Positions 25,582 through 34,495 of a stretch of 64,000 nt of DNA are shown piece by piece (the first letter of the stretch is position 1; every line of letters begins with the position of its first letter). The notes below the pieces were generated by a model that saw only the letters and a program-made list of their open reading frames with translations, did not search any database and was not told the origin of the DNA. This DNA comes from Thioalkalivibrio thiocyanodenitrificans ARhD 1 (lineage in GTDB: Bacteria; Pseudomonadota; Gammaproteobacteria; Ectothiorhodospirales; Ectothiorhodospiraceae), in contig NZ_KB900536.1 in NCBI RefSeq assembly GCF_000378965.1, positions 2,667,407-2,731,406 on the forward strand. Direction: 5' to 3'. The position numbers were made by a program, and so were the translations under genes.

Positions 25582-26477
25582 ACGCCGGAGCCCCGGGTCT
25601 TCGCCGGCAGGCGGGCATGGCCCTGGTGCTGGTGCTGTGGGTCATCACCCTGCTTGCGGTGATCGCCGCCAGCTTCACCCTGGGCATGCGCCGCGAGGCG
25701 GGCACCATCCGCCACATGGTGGAGGTGGCCGAGGCCCGCGCAGCCGCCGAGGCGGGCGTGCGTTTCGCCATGCTGGGCCTGACGGAGAGTGACGAGGAAC
25801 TGGCCTGGAAACCCGACGGCCGGCCCCGGCAGTTGCGCTTCGGAGACGCCACCCTGGTGATCCGGGTCCGTTCGGAGTCCGGACGGGTGGACATCAATCA
25901 TGCACCGCCGGAACTGATCGACGGTGTGCTGCGGGCCGCCGGGATGGAAGACGGGGGCGCCCGGGCCGCTCTCGTGGACAGCATCCTGGACTGGCGGGAC
26001 CCGAGCCCCCTCCGCCGGGCCGCCGGACTCTCCGAGGCGGATTACCGGGCGGCGGGGCTGGATTACGGCCCGCGCAACGAGCCGTTTCTCGGCGTGGAGG
26101 AACTGCTGCTGGTGCCGGGCATGACCCCGGATCTGTACCGGCGCATCCGGCCCATGGTGACGGTGCATTCCCGCCAGGCGGGCATCGACGCGACGTCCGC
26201 CGACCGGGACGTGCTGCTCGCGCTGCCGGGTATCGATGCCGGCGAGGTGGACGCATTCCTCGAGCGCCGCGAGGAGGCGCGGGAGCAGGATCTGCCGGAT
26301 CCCGCCCTGGAGTGGGCAGGCTTGGGCGGTGGCGGCGGGTTGGCGTATAGTGTCGAGGCCGTGGCCCGGATGCCCTCGGGTCTCGAACAGGGCCTCCGCG
26401 TCGTCCTCATGCCCGAAACCGCCGCGGGCCGGGAACCCTACAGAATCGTCCACTACCGTTTGGAGGGGGGGGCTTGA
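25578..26477 (+). CDS. gspK: type II secretion system minor pseudopilin GspK
   Basis: 299 residues from a GTG overlapping the gspJ stop. Leader MNAGAPGLRRQAG precedes MALVLVLWVITLLAVIAASF, a prepilin-like segment lacking Glu5, as is characteristic of GspK at the tip. The mature part includes VRSESGRVDINHAPPELI, ILDWRDPS and a helical domain around FLGVEELLLVPGMTPDLY. GspK caps the pseudopilus and contacts substrates. Family A repeats follow before gspL. Confidence 0.93.
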   Translation: MNAGAPGLRRQAGMALVLVLWVITLLAVIAASFTLGMRREAGTIRHMVEVAEARAAAEAGVRFAMLGLTESDEELAWKPDGRPRQLRFGDATLVIRVRSESGRVDINHAPPELIDGVLRAAGMEDGGARAALVDSILDWRDPSPLRRAAGLSEADYRAAGLDYGPRNEPFLGVEELLLVPGMTPDLYRRIRPMVTVHSRQAGIDATSADRDVLLALPGIDAGEVDAFLERREEAREQDLPDPALEWAGLGGGGGLAYSVEAVARMPSGLEQGLRVVLMPETAAGREPYRIVHYRLEGGA

Positions 26478-26567
26478 ACCCGCACTTCTCGCCGTTGCTT
26501 GTACCCGTTCACCGCAGGGCGGATCAGCAAAGCGCATCCGCCGGCAGGGTCGGCCGGTGCGTCTCCC

Positions 26568-26646
26568 GTAGGAGCCCAGTCCCCTGGGCGATGGTTTCAA
26601 TGGCCCGGCCGATCGCCCCCTGTAGGAGCCGAGTCCCCTCGGCGAT
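26568..26646. repeat. two family A repeats between gspK and gspL
   Basis: GTAGGAGCCCAGTCCCCTGG at 26568 and GTAGGAGCCGAGTCCCCTCG at 26622, each followed by GCGATGGTTTC. The second copy carries compensatory changes (CCGAG/CTCGG versus CCCAG/CTGGG) that preserve the stem. The gspK-gspL gap is 226 bases and contains only this. Confidence 0.88.
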
Positions 26647-26703
26647 GGTTTCCCAGCCCCGGCAGATCGCCCACGGACCGGCCGCCCACGCGGAGGCCCG
26701 CCC

Positions 26704-27789
26704 ATGAGCGCCTCGCCACTGTCCGCCGGGCGGCTCGGGGACCTGCGCCGGGAGGCCGGCGCCTTCCTGGCGTGGTGGCTGTCGGAACTGGCCGCCATGC
26801 TCCCGCCCGGGCTGCGCGCGCGCCTGCACCTGGTGCGCGAGCGGGTGGACCTGCGGGTCACCGACGAGGCCATCGAACTGGACCTGGTGACGGCGGAAGG
26901 CACCCGCACCGTGCGCCGGTTTCCCCCGGACGGCAGCGAGGCGGCCCTGCTGGTGGATACCCTGGCGGCGACCCGGGGCAAGGACCGGCGCCTGGTGCTG
27001 CGCCTTGCCGGGCGCGCCGTGCTGGTGCGCGAGCTGAGCATGCCCGCCGCCGTGGAGGAAAACCTCGACCAGGTGCTGCGTTACGAGATGGACCGCTACA
27101 CCCCGTTCAAGGCGGACGCGGTCTATCACGGATACCAGGTGATCGGCCGGGACAGCGCCCAGGGCCGGGTGCAGGTCCGCCTCGTGGCCGTGCCGCGTAC
27201 CTTCCTGGATCACTGGCTGCAGGAGTTCGGCAACTGGGGCGTGCACCCGGACCGCGTCGAGGCGGACCAGGCCCCCGGGTTGAACCTGGCCCCCGCCCGC
27301 GGCCCCGTGGCCCGGCGCAGGCTGCCCGGCGGGCGGACCCTGCTCACCGGGGCCGTGGTGGCGCTGCTGGTGGTGGCCCTGCTGCTGCCCCTGTGGAAGC
27401 TGCGCGAAGTGGTGGTACAGCTCAACCGCGAGGTGGCCCAGGTCCAGCAGGTGGCCACCCGGGCCCAGGACCTGCGCGAACAGCGCGACCAGTTGCTCGC
27501 CCACTCGCGGTTCCTGATCGAACGCAAGCAGTCCCGCCCGCCCGTGGTGGCCGTGCTCAACGAGATGGCAATGGTTCTTCCGGATGACACCTGGGTGCAG
27601 AGCCTGCAGTTCAACGGGCATCGCCTGGTGATCCAGGGCCTGTCCGGCGCCGCATCCGGGCTGATCAGTCGCATCGAGGATTCCCCCATGTTCGAATCCG
27701 TGAGCTTCGCGGCTCCGGTGACCCGTGACCGCACCACCGGCCGGGACGTCTTCCAGATCGCCCTGTCCATTCGCGAGCCCGCGTCGTGA
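26704..27789 (+). CDS. gspL: type II secretion system protein GspL (PilM/PilN-like)
   Basis: 361 residues, short for classical GspL. The cytoplasmic part (LRLAGRAVLVRELSMPAAVE, VLRYEMDRYTPFKADAVYHG) resembles the actin-like GspL/PilM fold. A transmembrane segment (LLTGAVVALLVVALLLPLW, about residues 215-235) is followed by a periplasmic coiled coil and PilN-type ferredoxin-like domain (VLNEMAMVLPDDTWVQSLQF). It links the ATPase GspE to the pseudopilus machinery. Start ATG at 26704 follows directly after the repeats. It overlaps gspM. Confidence 0.92.
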   Translation: MSASPLSAGRLGDLRREAGAFLAWWLSELAAMLPPGLRARLHLVRERVDLRVTDEAIELDLVTAEGTRTVRRFPPDGSEAALLVDTLAATRGKDRRLVLRLAGRAVLVRELSMPAAVEENLDQVLRYEMDRYTPFKADAVYHGYQVIGRDSAQGRVQVRLVAVPRTFLDHWLQEFGNWGVHPDRVEADQAPGLNLAPARGPVARRRLPGGRTLLTGAVVALLVVALLLPLWKLREVVVQLNREVAQVQQVATRAQDLREQRDQLLAHSRFLIERKQSRPPVVAVLNEMAMVLPDDTWVQSLQFNGHRLVIQGLSGAASGLISRIEDSPMFESVSFAAPVTRDRTTGRDVFQIALSIREPAS

Positions 27790-28376
27790 ACCTGGACCGG
27801 CTCAAGCCGCGCGAGCGACGGGTGGTGGCCCTGGGCCTTCTGCTGGCCCTGGTGCTGATCGTGATCTTTGCCCTGCTCATACCGTATGTGGCCCGTTACA
27901 ACCACTACCTCACGGCCATCGACGACCAGCAGTTCCGCCTGGATCGGCTCCACGCGGCCGCCGCGCAACTGCCGGAACTGGAGGCCGAGATCGAGGCCCT
28001 GCGGGCAGAGGCCCTCGCCCGGGGTCACCTGTTCGAGCAGGGCACCCCGTCGCTGGCGGCCGCCCAGGTGCAGGAGCTGATCGGGCGGATGGTCGACACC
28101 CACGGCGGCGAGGTGCGTTCCATGCAGGTGGGCCGGCCCCTGGAGGAGCAGGGCTTCACCCGGGTGTCGGTGACGGTGCGCATGACTGCCACCAGCGAGG
28201 AACTGGCGGACCTGCTCCACGGGATCGAGACGCGCCGCCCGCTGCTGTTCGTGGACAACCTCAACGTCCGGCTGCTTCGCCTGCGCCAGCGCGCCGGACG
28301 TCGGCCCGCACAGGAGACCGGCGAGGTGGAGGTGGATTTCGACGTGCAGGCCTACATGCGCGAGGCCCGGCCATGA
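27786..28376 (+). CDS. gspM: type II secretion system protein GspM (GspMb/PilO type)
   Basis: 196 residues from a GTG overlapping the gspL stop. The N-terminal LDRLKPRERRVVALGLLLAL leads into one membrane helix (to about residue 36), then a coiled coil and a C-terminal domain (EVRSMQVGRPLEEQGFTRVS, FVDNLNVRLLR) of the GspM/PilO type. It pairs with GspL in the inner membrane. Confidence 0.9.
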   Translation: MNLDRLKPRERRVVALGLLLALVLIVIFALLIPYVARYNHYLTAIDDQQFRLDRLHAAAAQLPELEAEIEALRAEALARGHLFEQGTPSLAAAQVQELIGRMVDTHGGEVRSMQVGRPLEEQGFTRVSVTVRMTATSEELADLLHGIETRRPLLFVDNLNVRLLRLRQRAGRRPAQETGEVEVDFDVQAYMREARP

Positions 28377-28945
28377 CCGGGCTCCCCGCGCGCGTCACGC
28401 TTTCCGGCCTGCTGCTGGTCCTGGCGGCCGTGATTGCCGGGACCTGGGTGGCCATGGACCGCTGGCAGGCGCGGGTGCTCGCATCGCCGCCGGGATCCGA
28501 GCGGCCCGCGGAGAGGGCGGAGCCGGTGCTGCTGCCGGACGATTCCGGGTTCCAGGGCCCGGACGGATACCCTGCGCTGATCGAGCGGCCGTTGTTCATG
28601 AGCACTCGCCGCCCGCCGGTGGCGGAAACGGCGGATGACGCGGCGCCGGAGGCCGAGGCCGAGGCCGAGCCGGAGGCGCCGCTCCCGGAGTTGTCGGATC
28701 TGCGGCTCACCAGCGTGATTATCACGCCCGACGAACGGCACGCCTGGTTCCTGGTGAGCGGTACCGACGAGATCCTGCGCCTTTCCATGGGCGATACCCT
28801 GCGCGAGTGGCTGCTCCACCAGGTGGAGGAGACCCACGTGGTGTTCCGTGCCCGGGGCGAGGAGACGCGCCTCGAACTGCGGCCCCCGGGCCGGGGCGTG
28901 GATCTCGCGCCCGGCGAACGCGCCGCGCCCCGCGCCCGGGAGTGA
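28373..28945 (+). CDS. gspN: type II secretion system protein N (GspN/XpsN; GspC-like HR domain)
   Basis: 190 residues; ATG at 28373 overlaps the gspM stop (ATGA). One N-terminal membrane helix (LSGLLLVLAAVIAGTWVAM) is followed by a proline- and acid-rich linker with AEAEAEPEAP, then a small domain (DLRLTSVIITPDERHAWFLV, LSMGDTLREWLLHQV). The latter resembles the homology region of GspC, which binds the secretin. In xps systems XpsN takes this role, and no separate gspC is seen here. Expected partners are GspL/M on one side and GspD on the other. Confidence 0.85.
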   Translation: MTGLPARVTLSGLLLVLAAVIAGTWVAMDRWQARVLASPPGSERPAERAEPVLLPDDSGFQGPDGYPALIERPLFMSTRRPPVAETADDAAPEAEAEAEPEAPLPELSDLRLTSVIITPDERHAWFLVSGTDEILRLSMGDTLREWLLHQVEETHVVFRARGEETRLELRPPGRGVDLAPGERAAPRARE

Positions 28946-29026
28946 CGTCGGGGAATACGAACCCCGGCTCCCGGCGCCGCCGCCGGTTCGAGCGTTGTTG
29001 CAGGGTGGATCAGCGCCCTGTTTTTT

Positions 29027-29685
29027 TGCCACAGAGGTCACAGAGGTCACAGAGGAAAAGCCTTGGGCCGTTGTAGGATGGGTCAAGCGCAGCGGACCCA
29101 TGCTGGACGAACGGCGACGCGTAACAAGTGGCGAGAGACGGGCTGACAGGTTGCTCGTCACGAGCTTCTGTCACCCGCCAAGGCCTCTTCCGCATGGGCA
29201 CGCTGCGCTTTGCCCATCCTACGGCCCTGGTTGAGGCGGGAAGGGTGAGGGACCGTAGGTTGGGGTGAGCGCAGCGAACCCCAACATGGCGGAGGTCTCC
29301 GGGCCCGGGGCGTGTCGGGGTTCGTTCCTCACCCCAACCTACGACTGCTGTTTCTTGCCACAGAGGACACAGAGGTCACAGAGGAAAAACCTTGGGCAGT
29401 TGTAGGATGGGTCAAGCGCAGCGGACCCATGCTGGACGAACGGCGACGCGTAACAAGTGACGAGAGACGGGCTGACAGGTTGCTCGTCACGAGCTTCGGT
29501 CACCCGCCGAGGCCTCTTCCGCATGGGCACGCTGCGCTTTGCCCATCCTACGGCCCTGGTCGAGGCGGGAAGGGTGAGGGACCGTAGGTTGGGGTGAGCG
29601 CAGCGAACCCCAACATGGCGGAGGTCTCCCGGGGCCGGGCATGTTGGGGTTCGTTCCTCACCCCAACCTACGGCTGCTGCGGCGG
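29027..29685. repeat. family B repeat, two tandem copies with about 329-bp period
   Basis: GTAGGATGGGTCAAGCGCAG occurs at 29073 and 29402. Each unit runs on through ACGCGTAACAAGTG, the inverse arm GCTTTGCCCATCCTAC, GTAGGTTGGGGTGAGCG and its inverse, and both units are preceded by CACAGAGGTCACAGAGGAAA. They fill most of the 884 bases between gspN and gspD. No supported gene is present in that gap. Confidence 0.9.
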
Positions 29686-29829
29686 GGCGGGCGCGGGGAA
29701 ATGCGAAGCCCGGCTCTCGTGCATGGCGCCGCCAGTCGTTATACTTGCGCGCGAAGTACGGATTCATGTACATACCACGGGTTTGCGGACGCGTCCGAGG
29801 CCCCGGTCGAACCCCAGCAGCGAGAATCC

Positions 29830-32064
29830 ATGAACGCACCCCCAGCAGGACGCGTACCCTCCCGGACCCGGGTTCCCCCCTTCTCTGGCATGCTCAGGAC
29901 GGCCCTGGTGCTGACACTGGCATTCGCGCTCGGTGCCTGCGCCGCCCTGGACCGCCCGCGCGACGAATCCCTGTGGATCGAGATCGGCACGCCGGAGGAT
30001 GAGCCGGCGCCGATCCCCACCGCCCCGGCGGACGAGCGGCTCGTGGACGCCGACGCCCGGGACACCGATGCCAAATCCGTCGAGATCTACCCCGGCACCG
30101 GCGTGTTCTTCGACGCCGAGCGTGCCGCGCGCGCCGTGCAGGTGGACCGGCGCACCGGCGACATCACCCTCAACTTCGAGGGGGCGGACCTCCAGGAAGT
30201 GGTGCACTTCATCCTCGGCAAGCTCCTGGAGGAGAACTACGTGGTGGACCCGGGGGTCTCCGGCAACGTCACCATGCAGACCTCCAGCCCCCTGCCGCGC
30301 GAGGACCTGCTGCCCACCCTGGAGAGCCTGCTGCGGCTCAACGGCGCCACCCTGGTGACCGGCGACGACGGCCTCTACCAGGTGCGGCCCCGGGAAGGCG
30401 CCCTGCGCGGTACCAGCGTGCCGCGCACCGGCCCCGGCGGCCCCGGCCTGAACGTGCGCATCGTGCCGCTGGAGTACATCGGCGTGGCGGAGATGCTCAC
30501 CATCCTGGAGCCGTTCCTGACGCCAGACGCCGTGGTGCGGGTGGACCCGGCGCGCAATCTGCTGATCCTGGCCGGCTCGCGGCGTGAGTTGTCCCGCTGG
30601 CAGGAAACCATCGACATCTTCGACGTGGACTGGCTCGCGGGCATGTCCGTGGCGCTCTACACCCTCAACCACGCGGACGTGGGCGAGGTGGTCTCCGAGC
30701 TGGAGCGCGTGATCGCCATGGACAGCGGCACCCCCCTGGCCGGCCTGTTCCACATGATCCCCATCGAGCGGCTCAACGCGGTGCTGGTGGTCACGCCGCA
30801 GCCCCGTTACCTGGAGGAGGCCGAGGTCTGGGTCAAGCGCCTGGACCGGCGCCAGGACGTGCACCGCGCGCGCCTGCACGTGTACCGCATGCAGCACGGG
30901 CGGGCCGAGGAAGTCGCCGGCCTGCTCACCGACATCTACGGGGGCGAGACCCGTACCCAGGCCGCGCGCCCCGAACGCGGCCTGGCCCCCGGCGTGGAGG
31001 CGGTGGAGATCGGCAGCGACAACCCCGGCGGAGACAGCCCGGCGCCGCGCACCGGGGGCGGCGGCACCGTCACCGCCACCATGGGCGGAGGCGACAATAC
31101 CCAGGAAGGTGCCCTGGAGGGCGAGGTGCGCATCATCGCCGACGACAGCAACAACGCCCTGCTCATCATGGCCTCCGAGCGCGACTACGACCTGATTCTC
31201 CAGGGGCTCAGCCAGCTCGACGTGCCCTCGCTGCAGGTGCTGGTGGATGCCACCATCATCGAGGTGTCGCTCACCGACGAGTTGCGCTACGGCCTGCAGT
31301 GGTTCTTCACCGACAGCCTCGGTGATTACAGCGGCCGGGGCATCCTCGCCGATTCCGCGAACATCTCGCGCACCTTCCCGGGTTTCAACTACTCCATCGT
31401 CGACAGCGCCGACCAGGTGCGCGCCGTGCTCAGCGCCCTGGCGCAGGACTCCCGGGTCAACGTGCTCTCCTCGCCCTCGGTGATGGTGATGGACAACCAG
31501 GAGGCCCTGATCCGCGTGGGCGACCAGGTGCCCGTGCGCGCGTCGGAGGCCACCAGTGTTGTGACGGACTCCCCGGTGACGGTCACCAATATCCAATACC
31601 GTGATACCGGCGTCAGCCTGAGAGTCACGCCGCGGGTCAATGCCGGCGGCATGGTGCAGATGGAGATCGAGCAGGAAGTGAACGACGTGTCCAGCACCAC
31701 CAGCTCCAACATCGATTCCCCCACCATCCAGCAGCGGCTGATCCGCAGTTCCGTGGCCGTGCAGAGCGGCGACACCATCGTGCTCGGCGGCCTGATCCGC
31801 GAGACCGACAGCCGCGACGAAAGCGGCGTACCCGGCCTGCGCCGCCTGCCCATGGTGGGCCCGCTGTTCGGGGCCACCAGCACCTCCCTGCGGCGCACGG
31901 AACTGCTGGTCCTGATCAAGCCCCGGGTGGCCCAGGATGCCGGCGAGGCGCGCATGATAACGGAAGCGGTGCGCCGGCGCATGAAGGGCCTGGAGTCCCG
32001 TATCCGGGATGCGCAGCGCCAGCCGGCGGCGGAGTGTAGCGAAAATGCAACATCTCCGTGCTAA
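29830..32064 (+). CDS. gspD: type II secretion system outer-membrane secretin GspD (lipoprotein form)
   Basis: 744 residues. The signal peptide ends in a lipobox (ALGAC), so the protein should be lipidated, as XpsD is. Domains in order: N0 (ITLNFEGADLQEVVHFILG), N1-N3 (VRIVPLEYIGVAEMLTIL, VALYTLNHADVGEVVSELER, HRARLHVYRMQHGRAEEVAG) with a Gly-rich loop in N3, then the secretin core (VLVDATIIEVSLTDELRYGL, VLSSPSVMVMDNQEALIRVG, VVLGG-type GDTIVLGGLIRE and LRRLPMVGPLFG). It forms the outer-membrane exit channel. The start at 29830 gives a long n-region; an ATG at residue 21 is an alternative. Last gene of the operon, as in xps clusters. Confidence 0.96.
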   Translation: MNAPPAGRVPSRTRVPPFSGMLRTALVLTLAFALGACAALDRPRDESLWIEIGTPEDEPAPIPTAPADERLVDADARDTDAKSVEIYPGTGVFFDAERAARAVQVDRRTGDITLNFEGADLQEVVHFILGKLLEENYVVDPGVSGNVTMQTSSPLPREDLLPTLESLLRLNGATLVTGDDGLYQVRPREGALRGTSVPRTGPGGPGLNVRIVPLEYIGVAEMLTILEPFLTPDAVVRVDPARNLLILAGSRRELSRWQETIDIFDVDWLAGMSVALYTLNHADVGEVVSELERVIAMDSGTPLAGLFHMIPIERLNAVLVVTPQPRYLEEAEVWVKRLDRRQDVHRARLHVYRMQHGRAEEVAGLLTDIYGGETRTQAARPERGLAPGVEAVEIGSDNPGGDSPAPRTGGGGTVTATMGGGDNTQEGALEGEVRIIADDSNNALLIMASERDYDLILQGLSQLDVPSLQVLVDATIIEVSLTDELRYGLQWFFTDSLGDYSGRGILADSANISRTFPGFNYSIVDSADQVRAVLSALAQDSRVNVLSSPSVMVMDNQEALIRVGDQVPVRASEATSVVTDSPVTVTNIQYRDTGVSLRVTPRVNAGGMVQMEIEQEVNDVSSTTSSNIDSPTIQQRLIRSSVAVQSGDTIVLGGLIRETDSRDESGVPGLRRLPMVGPLFGATSTSLRRTELLVLIKPRVAQDAGEARMITEAVRRRMKGLESRIRDAQRQPAAECSENATSPC

Positions 32065-32081
32065 AAAAACAACAAAACCCC

Positions 32082-32109
32082 TTGACGATGGGTAATTCGG
32101 TTGTATAGT
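32082..32109 (+). promoter_or_regulatory. sigma-70-like promoter after gspD
   Basis: TTGACG at 32082-32087 and TATAGT at 32104-32109 with a 16-base spacer, in an A/T-rich context. It would transcribe the lipoprotein gene with a leader of roughly 200 bases. Confidence 0.6.
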
Positions 32110-32315
32110 TTGCTTTCGGAAGGGTACGGTCGGTGCGCGCCGGTGGCCGGACGGACCGCCAGGACGGCGGCGCCGGTTCCGGGCAGAAGCCCGGCGGCCT
32201 TCGCGCATTGCCGGATATGCCGTTTGATTTCACTGTGAGGATGTACTGTTTGTCACGTGTCGGAAAGTTGGTATCCGGGGAACACCCGGGCATCCGGGGC
32301 CGGTTCCGTCCGGCG

Positions 32316-32735
32316 ATGAACAGGGTGAGTTGGCGGCTCGTCTGCCTCGCATTTGTCTTGCTGCTTTTGCCGTTGGTCGGTTGCGAGTCGGAACGCGGCC
32401 TCACAGATGTTACAGATGAGGAGCGCGTCGCGGCGCGTGCGCAGGAGCGCTGGGATGCGCTGGTGGCCGGATCGTTCGACGGCGCGTATGAGTTGGAATC
32501 CCCCGCCCTGCGTGCCGCCTACTCGTCGCGGGCCTACCGGGGGCGCTTCGGCCAGCAGATGCGCTGGGCGGCGGCCGAGGTGGCCGAGGTGGACCTGGAC
32601 GGGGATCGGGCGAATGTGCGGGTAATGGTGTCCTACTTCACTCTCGGGCCCGACGGACGCCCCCTCGAAAACGAGCGGCCGATCTTCGAAACCTGGGTGC
32701 GCGAGGGAGGTGAATGGTGGCATAGCAGTGATTGA
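32316..32735 (+). CDS. small predicted lipoprotein, unknown function
   Basis: 139 residues. MNRVSWRLVCLAFVLLLLPLVGC is a lipoprotein signal with lipobox LVGC. The mature domain (VAARAQERWDALVAGSFDGA, MVSYFTLGPDGRPLENERPI, ETWVREGGEWWHSSD) looks like a small SnoaL/NTF2-like cone fold, which is inference. The ATG was chosen for the signal peptide; longer in-frame starts upstream exist. It sits between gspD and a highly expressed-looking exported protein. Confidence 0.7.
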   Translation: MNRVSWRLVCLAFVLLLLPLVGCESERGLTDVTDEERVAARAQERWDALVAGSFDGAYELESPALRAAYSSRAYRGRFGQQMRWAAAEVAEVDLDGDRANVRVMVSYFTLGPDGRPLENERPIFETWVREGGEWWHSSD

Positions 32736-32765
32736 TGTTCTGGTTGAGTTTTTGATCTAATCAGT

Positions 32766-32794
32766 TTGAAAATGCAAGAAGTCGTGTGTAGTAT
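32766..32794 (+). promoter_or_regulatory. sigma-70-like promoter for the exported 514-residue protein
   Basis: TTGAAA at 32766-32771 and TAGTAT at 32789-32794 with the ideal 17-base spacer, in A/T-rich DNA. The leader of about 85 bases ends in a strong ribosome binding site (AAAGGGG). Confidence 0.65.
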
Positions 32795-32885
32795 CAGCGG
32801 GACGCGGTTTGGTCAGTACAGCGTATGTCAAGGCTACTTGGCCGGTTGTCCAATTCGTTCTAAAAACCTGAAAGGGGATTGAGTT

Positions 32886-34430
32886 ATGAAAAGAGTTCAG
32901 AGGAACATTCCTACGACACCGTTTAAGGTCAAGCCTTTGGGTGTAGCCTTGGCGATCGCCATGGGCGCAGCCGTGACGGTGCCTACTGCTCAGGCCGTGA
33001 ATTTTGCCGAAGACGGCGTCGGCGAAGTGCTGTTGTTCCCGTACTACACGGTGCGCAACGGCTTCGACACCAACATCAACATCACCAACACCTCGGACAC
33101 CACGGTTGCCTTCAAGATCCGCTTCCGCGAAGGCGAGAACAGCCGGGATGCCCGTGACTTCAACGTGGTCCTGTCCCCGCGCGACGTGTGGAACGCCACG
33201 ATTACCGAATCCCCCGATGGCACGCGAGCCCGCCTCGTCACGGGTGACAACTCCTGCACCGCGCCGGTACTGCCCTTGAATGTGGGTGGCGGTCGTCTTG
33301 GCGTGGATTTCACCAATCTCGATTACGTCGGTTCGAATGGTGACGGTGGCAACGAAGGCTTCGACCGTACCAAGGAAGGCTATATCGAGGTGATCCAGAT
33401 GGGTCACGCCAGCGCTGGCGCCGAGGAAAACGAGGCAAGCTTTAACGGTGTCGCGTACAACGCCAAGCATATCAATGGTGTGCCGAGGGATTGCGCTGCC
33501 GTGCGCACGGCCTTCACGCCAGGCGCCCAGGGCGGTACGCTTGCCGCCACCCAGGCTGCCTTCCTGGAGCCGATCAACGTCCTCAAGGGCACGGCGACCC
33601 TGATGCAGGTCAACAGCGGAAAGGGTGCCAGCTTCGAGCCCGTCGTGCTGGCGAACTTCTTCAATCCCGCGGGTCCTGATGGCAACGGTGCCCCAGGCTC
33701 CAACCTGATGGACGAACCGGCCAGTATCAACCCGAACCTGTCCGACGTCACCCCGCAGCTCGCGCAGATCCACACGGACAACCCGGGTTTCGCGGTGACG
33801 GGTCTGTTTGATGCCGTGGACGGCGATGCGGTAAGTGCGCTGCTCTCCCGGACCAGCGTCATGAACCAGTTCAGCGTCAATCCGGCCAACAACGCGATGA
33901 CCGACTGGGTGGTCACGTTCCCCACCAAGAACTTCTACGTCGACGAGCGTGAAGCGGGTGCCAACACGCTGGAGCCGTTCGCCAACGCCGGTGTCCCGAC
34001 GTTCCAGGATGACGACGACGGCCAGTCCTGCGTGCCGGTCAACTTCGCCCTCTGGGATCGCGAGGAATTCTCGCCCGAGAGTCCGGACGACCTGCAGTTC
34101 TCCCCGCCGCCTCCTCCGGGTGAGGACGACACCATCTGCTACGAGACGAATGTGATCTCGTTCAATGGTGGCGGCCTGCTCGGTTCCGCGCTGGTCAGGG
34201 ATTTCAACGCTCCCGGCAACAACAATATCAACTCCGGTTGGATGAAACTGAACTTCCTCAATCCGGGTGATATCGTGAGCAGCCAAGGGGACTGGGGCTC
34301 GGTCACCGGCCTTCCGGTGATCGGTATGGCCATCACCACGCTGGAGAACGGTGTGTCCGGCGACAACCTGATGAACTACGGGTTGGCCTTCGAACACGCC
34401 TACACCCGCGTGATCAGTACCCTCGACTAA
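32886..34430 (+). CDS. exported protein of unknown function, possible abundant surface or secreted protein
   Basis: 514 residues. An n-region of about 18 residues precedes a signal core (LGVALAIAMGAAVTVPTAQA) with cleavage after AQA. The mature protein is acidic and Asn/Asp/Gly rich, with segments such as VLLFPYYTVRNGFDTNINIT, a region resembling a DUF of exported proteins beginning with fibronectin-like strands. A Pro-rich stretch FSPPPPPGEDD is near residue 405. Four or more cysteines occur. No catalytic motif is recognised. It has its own promoter, strong ribosome binding site and strong terminator, implying a monocistronic, well-expressed gene. The adjacent type II system makes it a candidate substrate, but this is inference. 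Confidence 0.85.
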   Translation: MKRVQRNIPTTPFKVKPLGVALAIAMGAAVTVPTAQAVNFAEDGVGEVLLFPYYTVRNGFDTNINITNTSDTTVAFKIRFREGENSRDARDFNVVLSPRDVWNATITESPDGTRARLVTGDNSCTAPVLPLNVGGGRLGVDFTNLDYVGSNGDGGNEGFDRTKEGYIEVIQMGHASAGAEENEASFNGVAYNAKHINGVPRDCAAVRTAFTPGAQGGTLAATQAAFLEPINVLKGTATLMQVNSGKGASFEPVVLANFFNPAGPDGNGAPGSNLMDEPASINPNLSDVTPQLAQIHTDNPGFAVTGLFDAVDGDAVSALLSRTSVMNQFSVNPANNAMTDWVVTFPTKNFYVDEREAGANTLEPFANAGVPTFQDDDDGQSCVPVNFALWDREEFSPESPDDLQFSPPPPPGEDDTICYETNVISFNGGGLLGSALVRDFNAPGNNNINSGWMKLNFLNPGDIVSSQGDWGSVTGLPVIGMAITTLENGVSGDNLMNYGLAFEHAYTRVISTLD

Positions 34431-34466
34431 ATAACCGCAGATCACCGCAAACCGCTGTAAGCTTCA

Positions 34467-34495
34467 GGGGGCGTGAAAACGCCCCCTTTTTTTTT
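34467..34495 (+). terminator. intrinsic terminator of the exported-protein gene
   Basis: GGGGGCG (34467-34473), loop TGAAAA, CGCCCCC (34480-34486), then nine T residues. A near-ideal rho-independent terminator 36 bases after the stop codon. Confidence 0.95.

Noticed and set aside
29764-32208. 814-codon open frame on the minus strand opposite gspD
   Set aside because: Antisense shadow of gspD with His/Gln-rich composition and no recognisable domain.
32757-34445. 562-codon minus-strand open frame opposite the exported protein
   Set aside because: The plus-strand gene has a signal peptide, ribosome binding site, promoter and terminator; the antisense frame has none.
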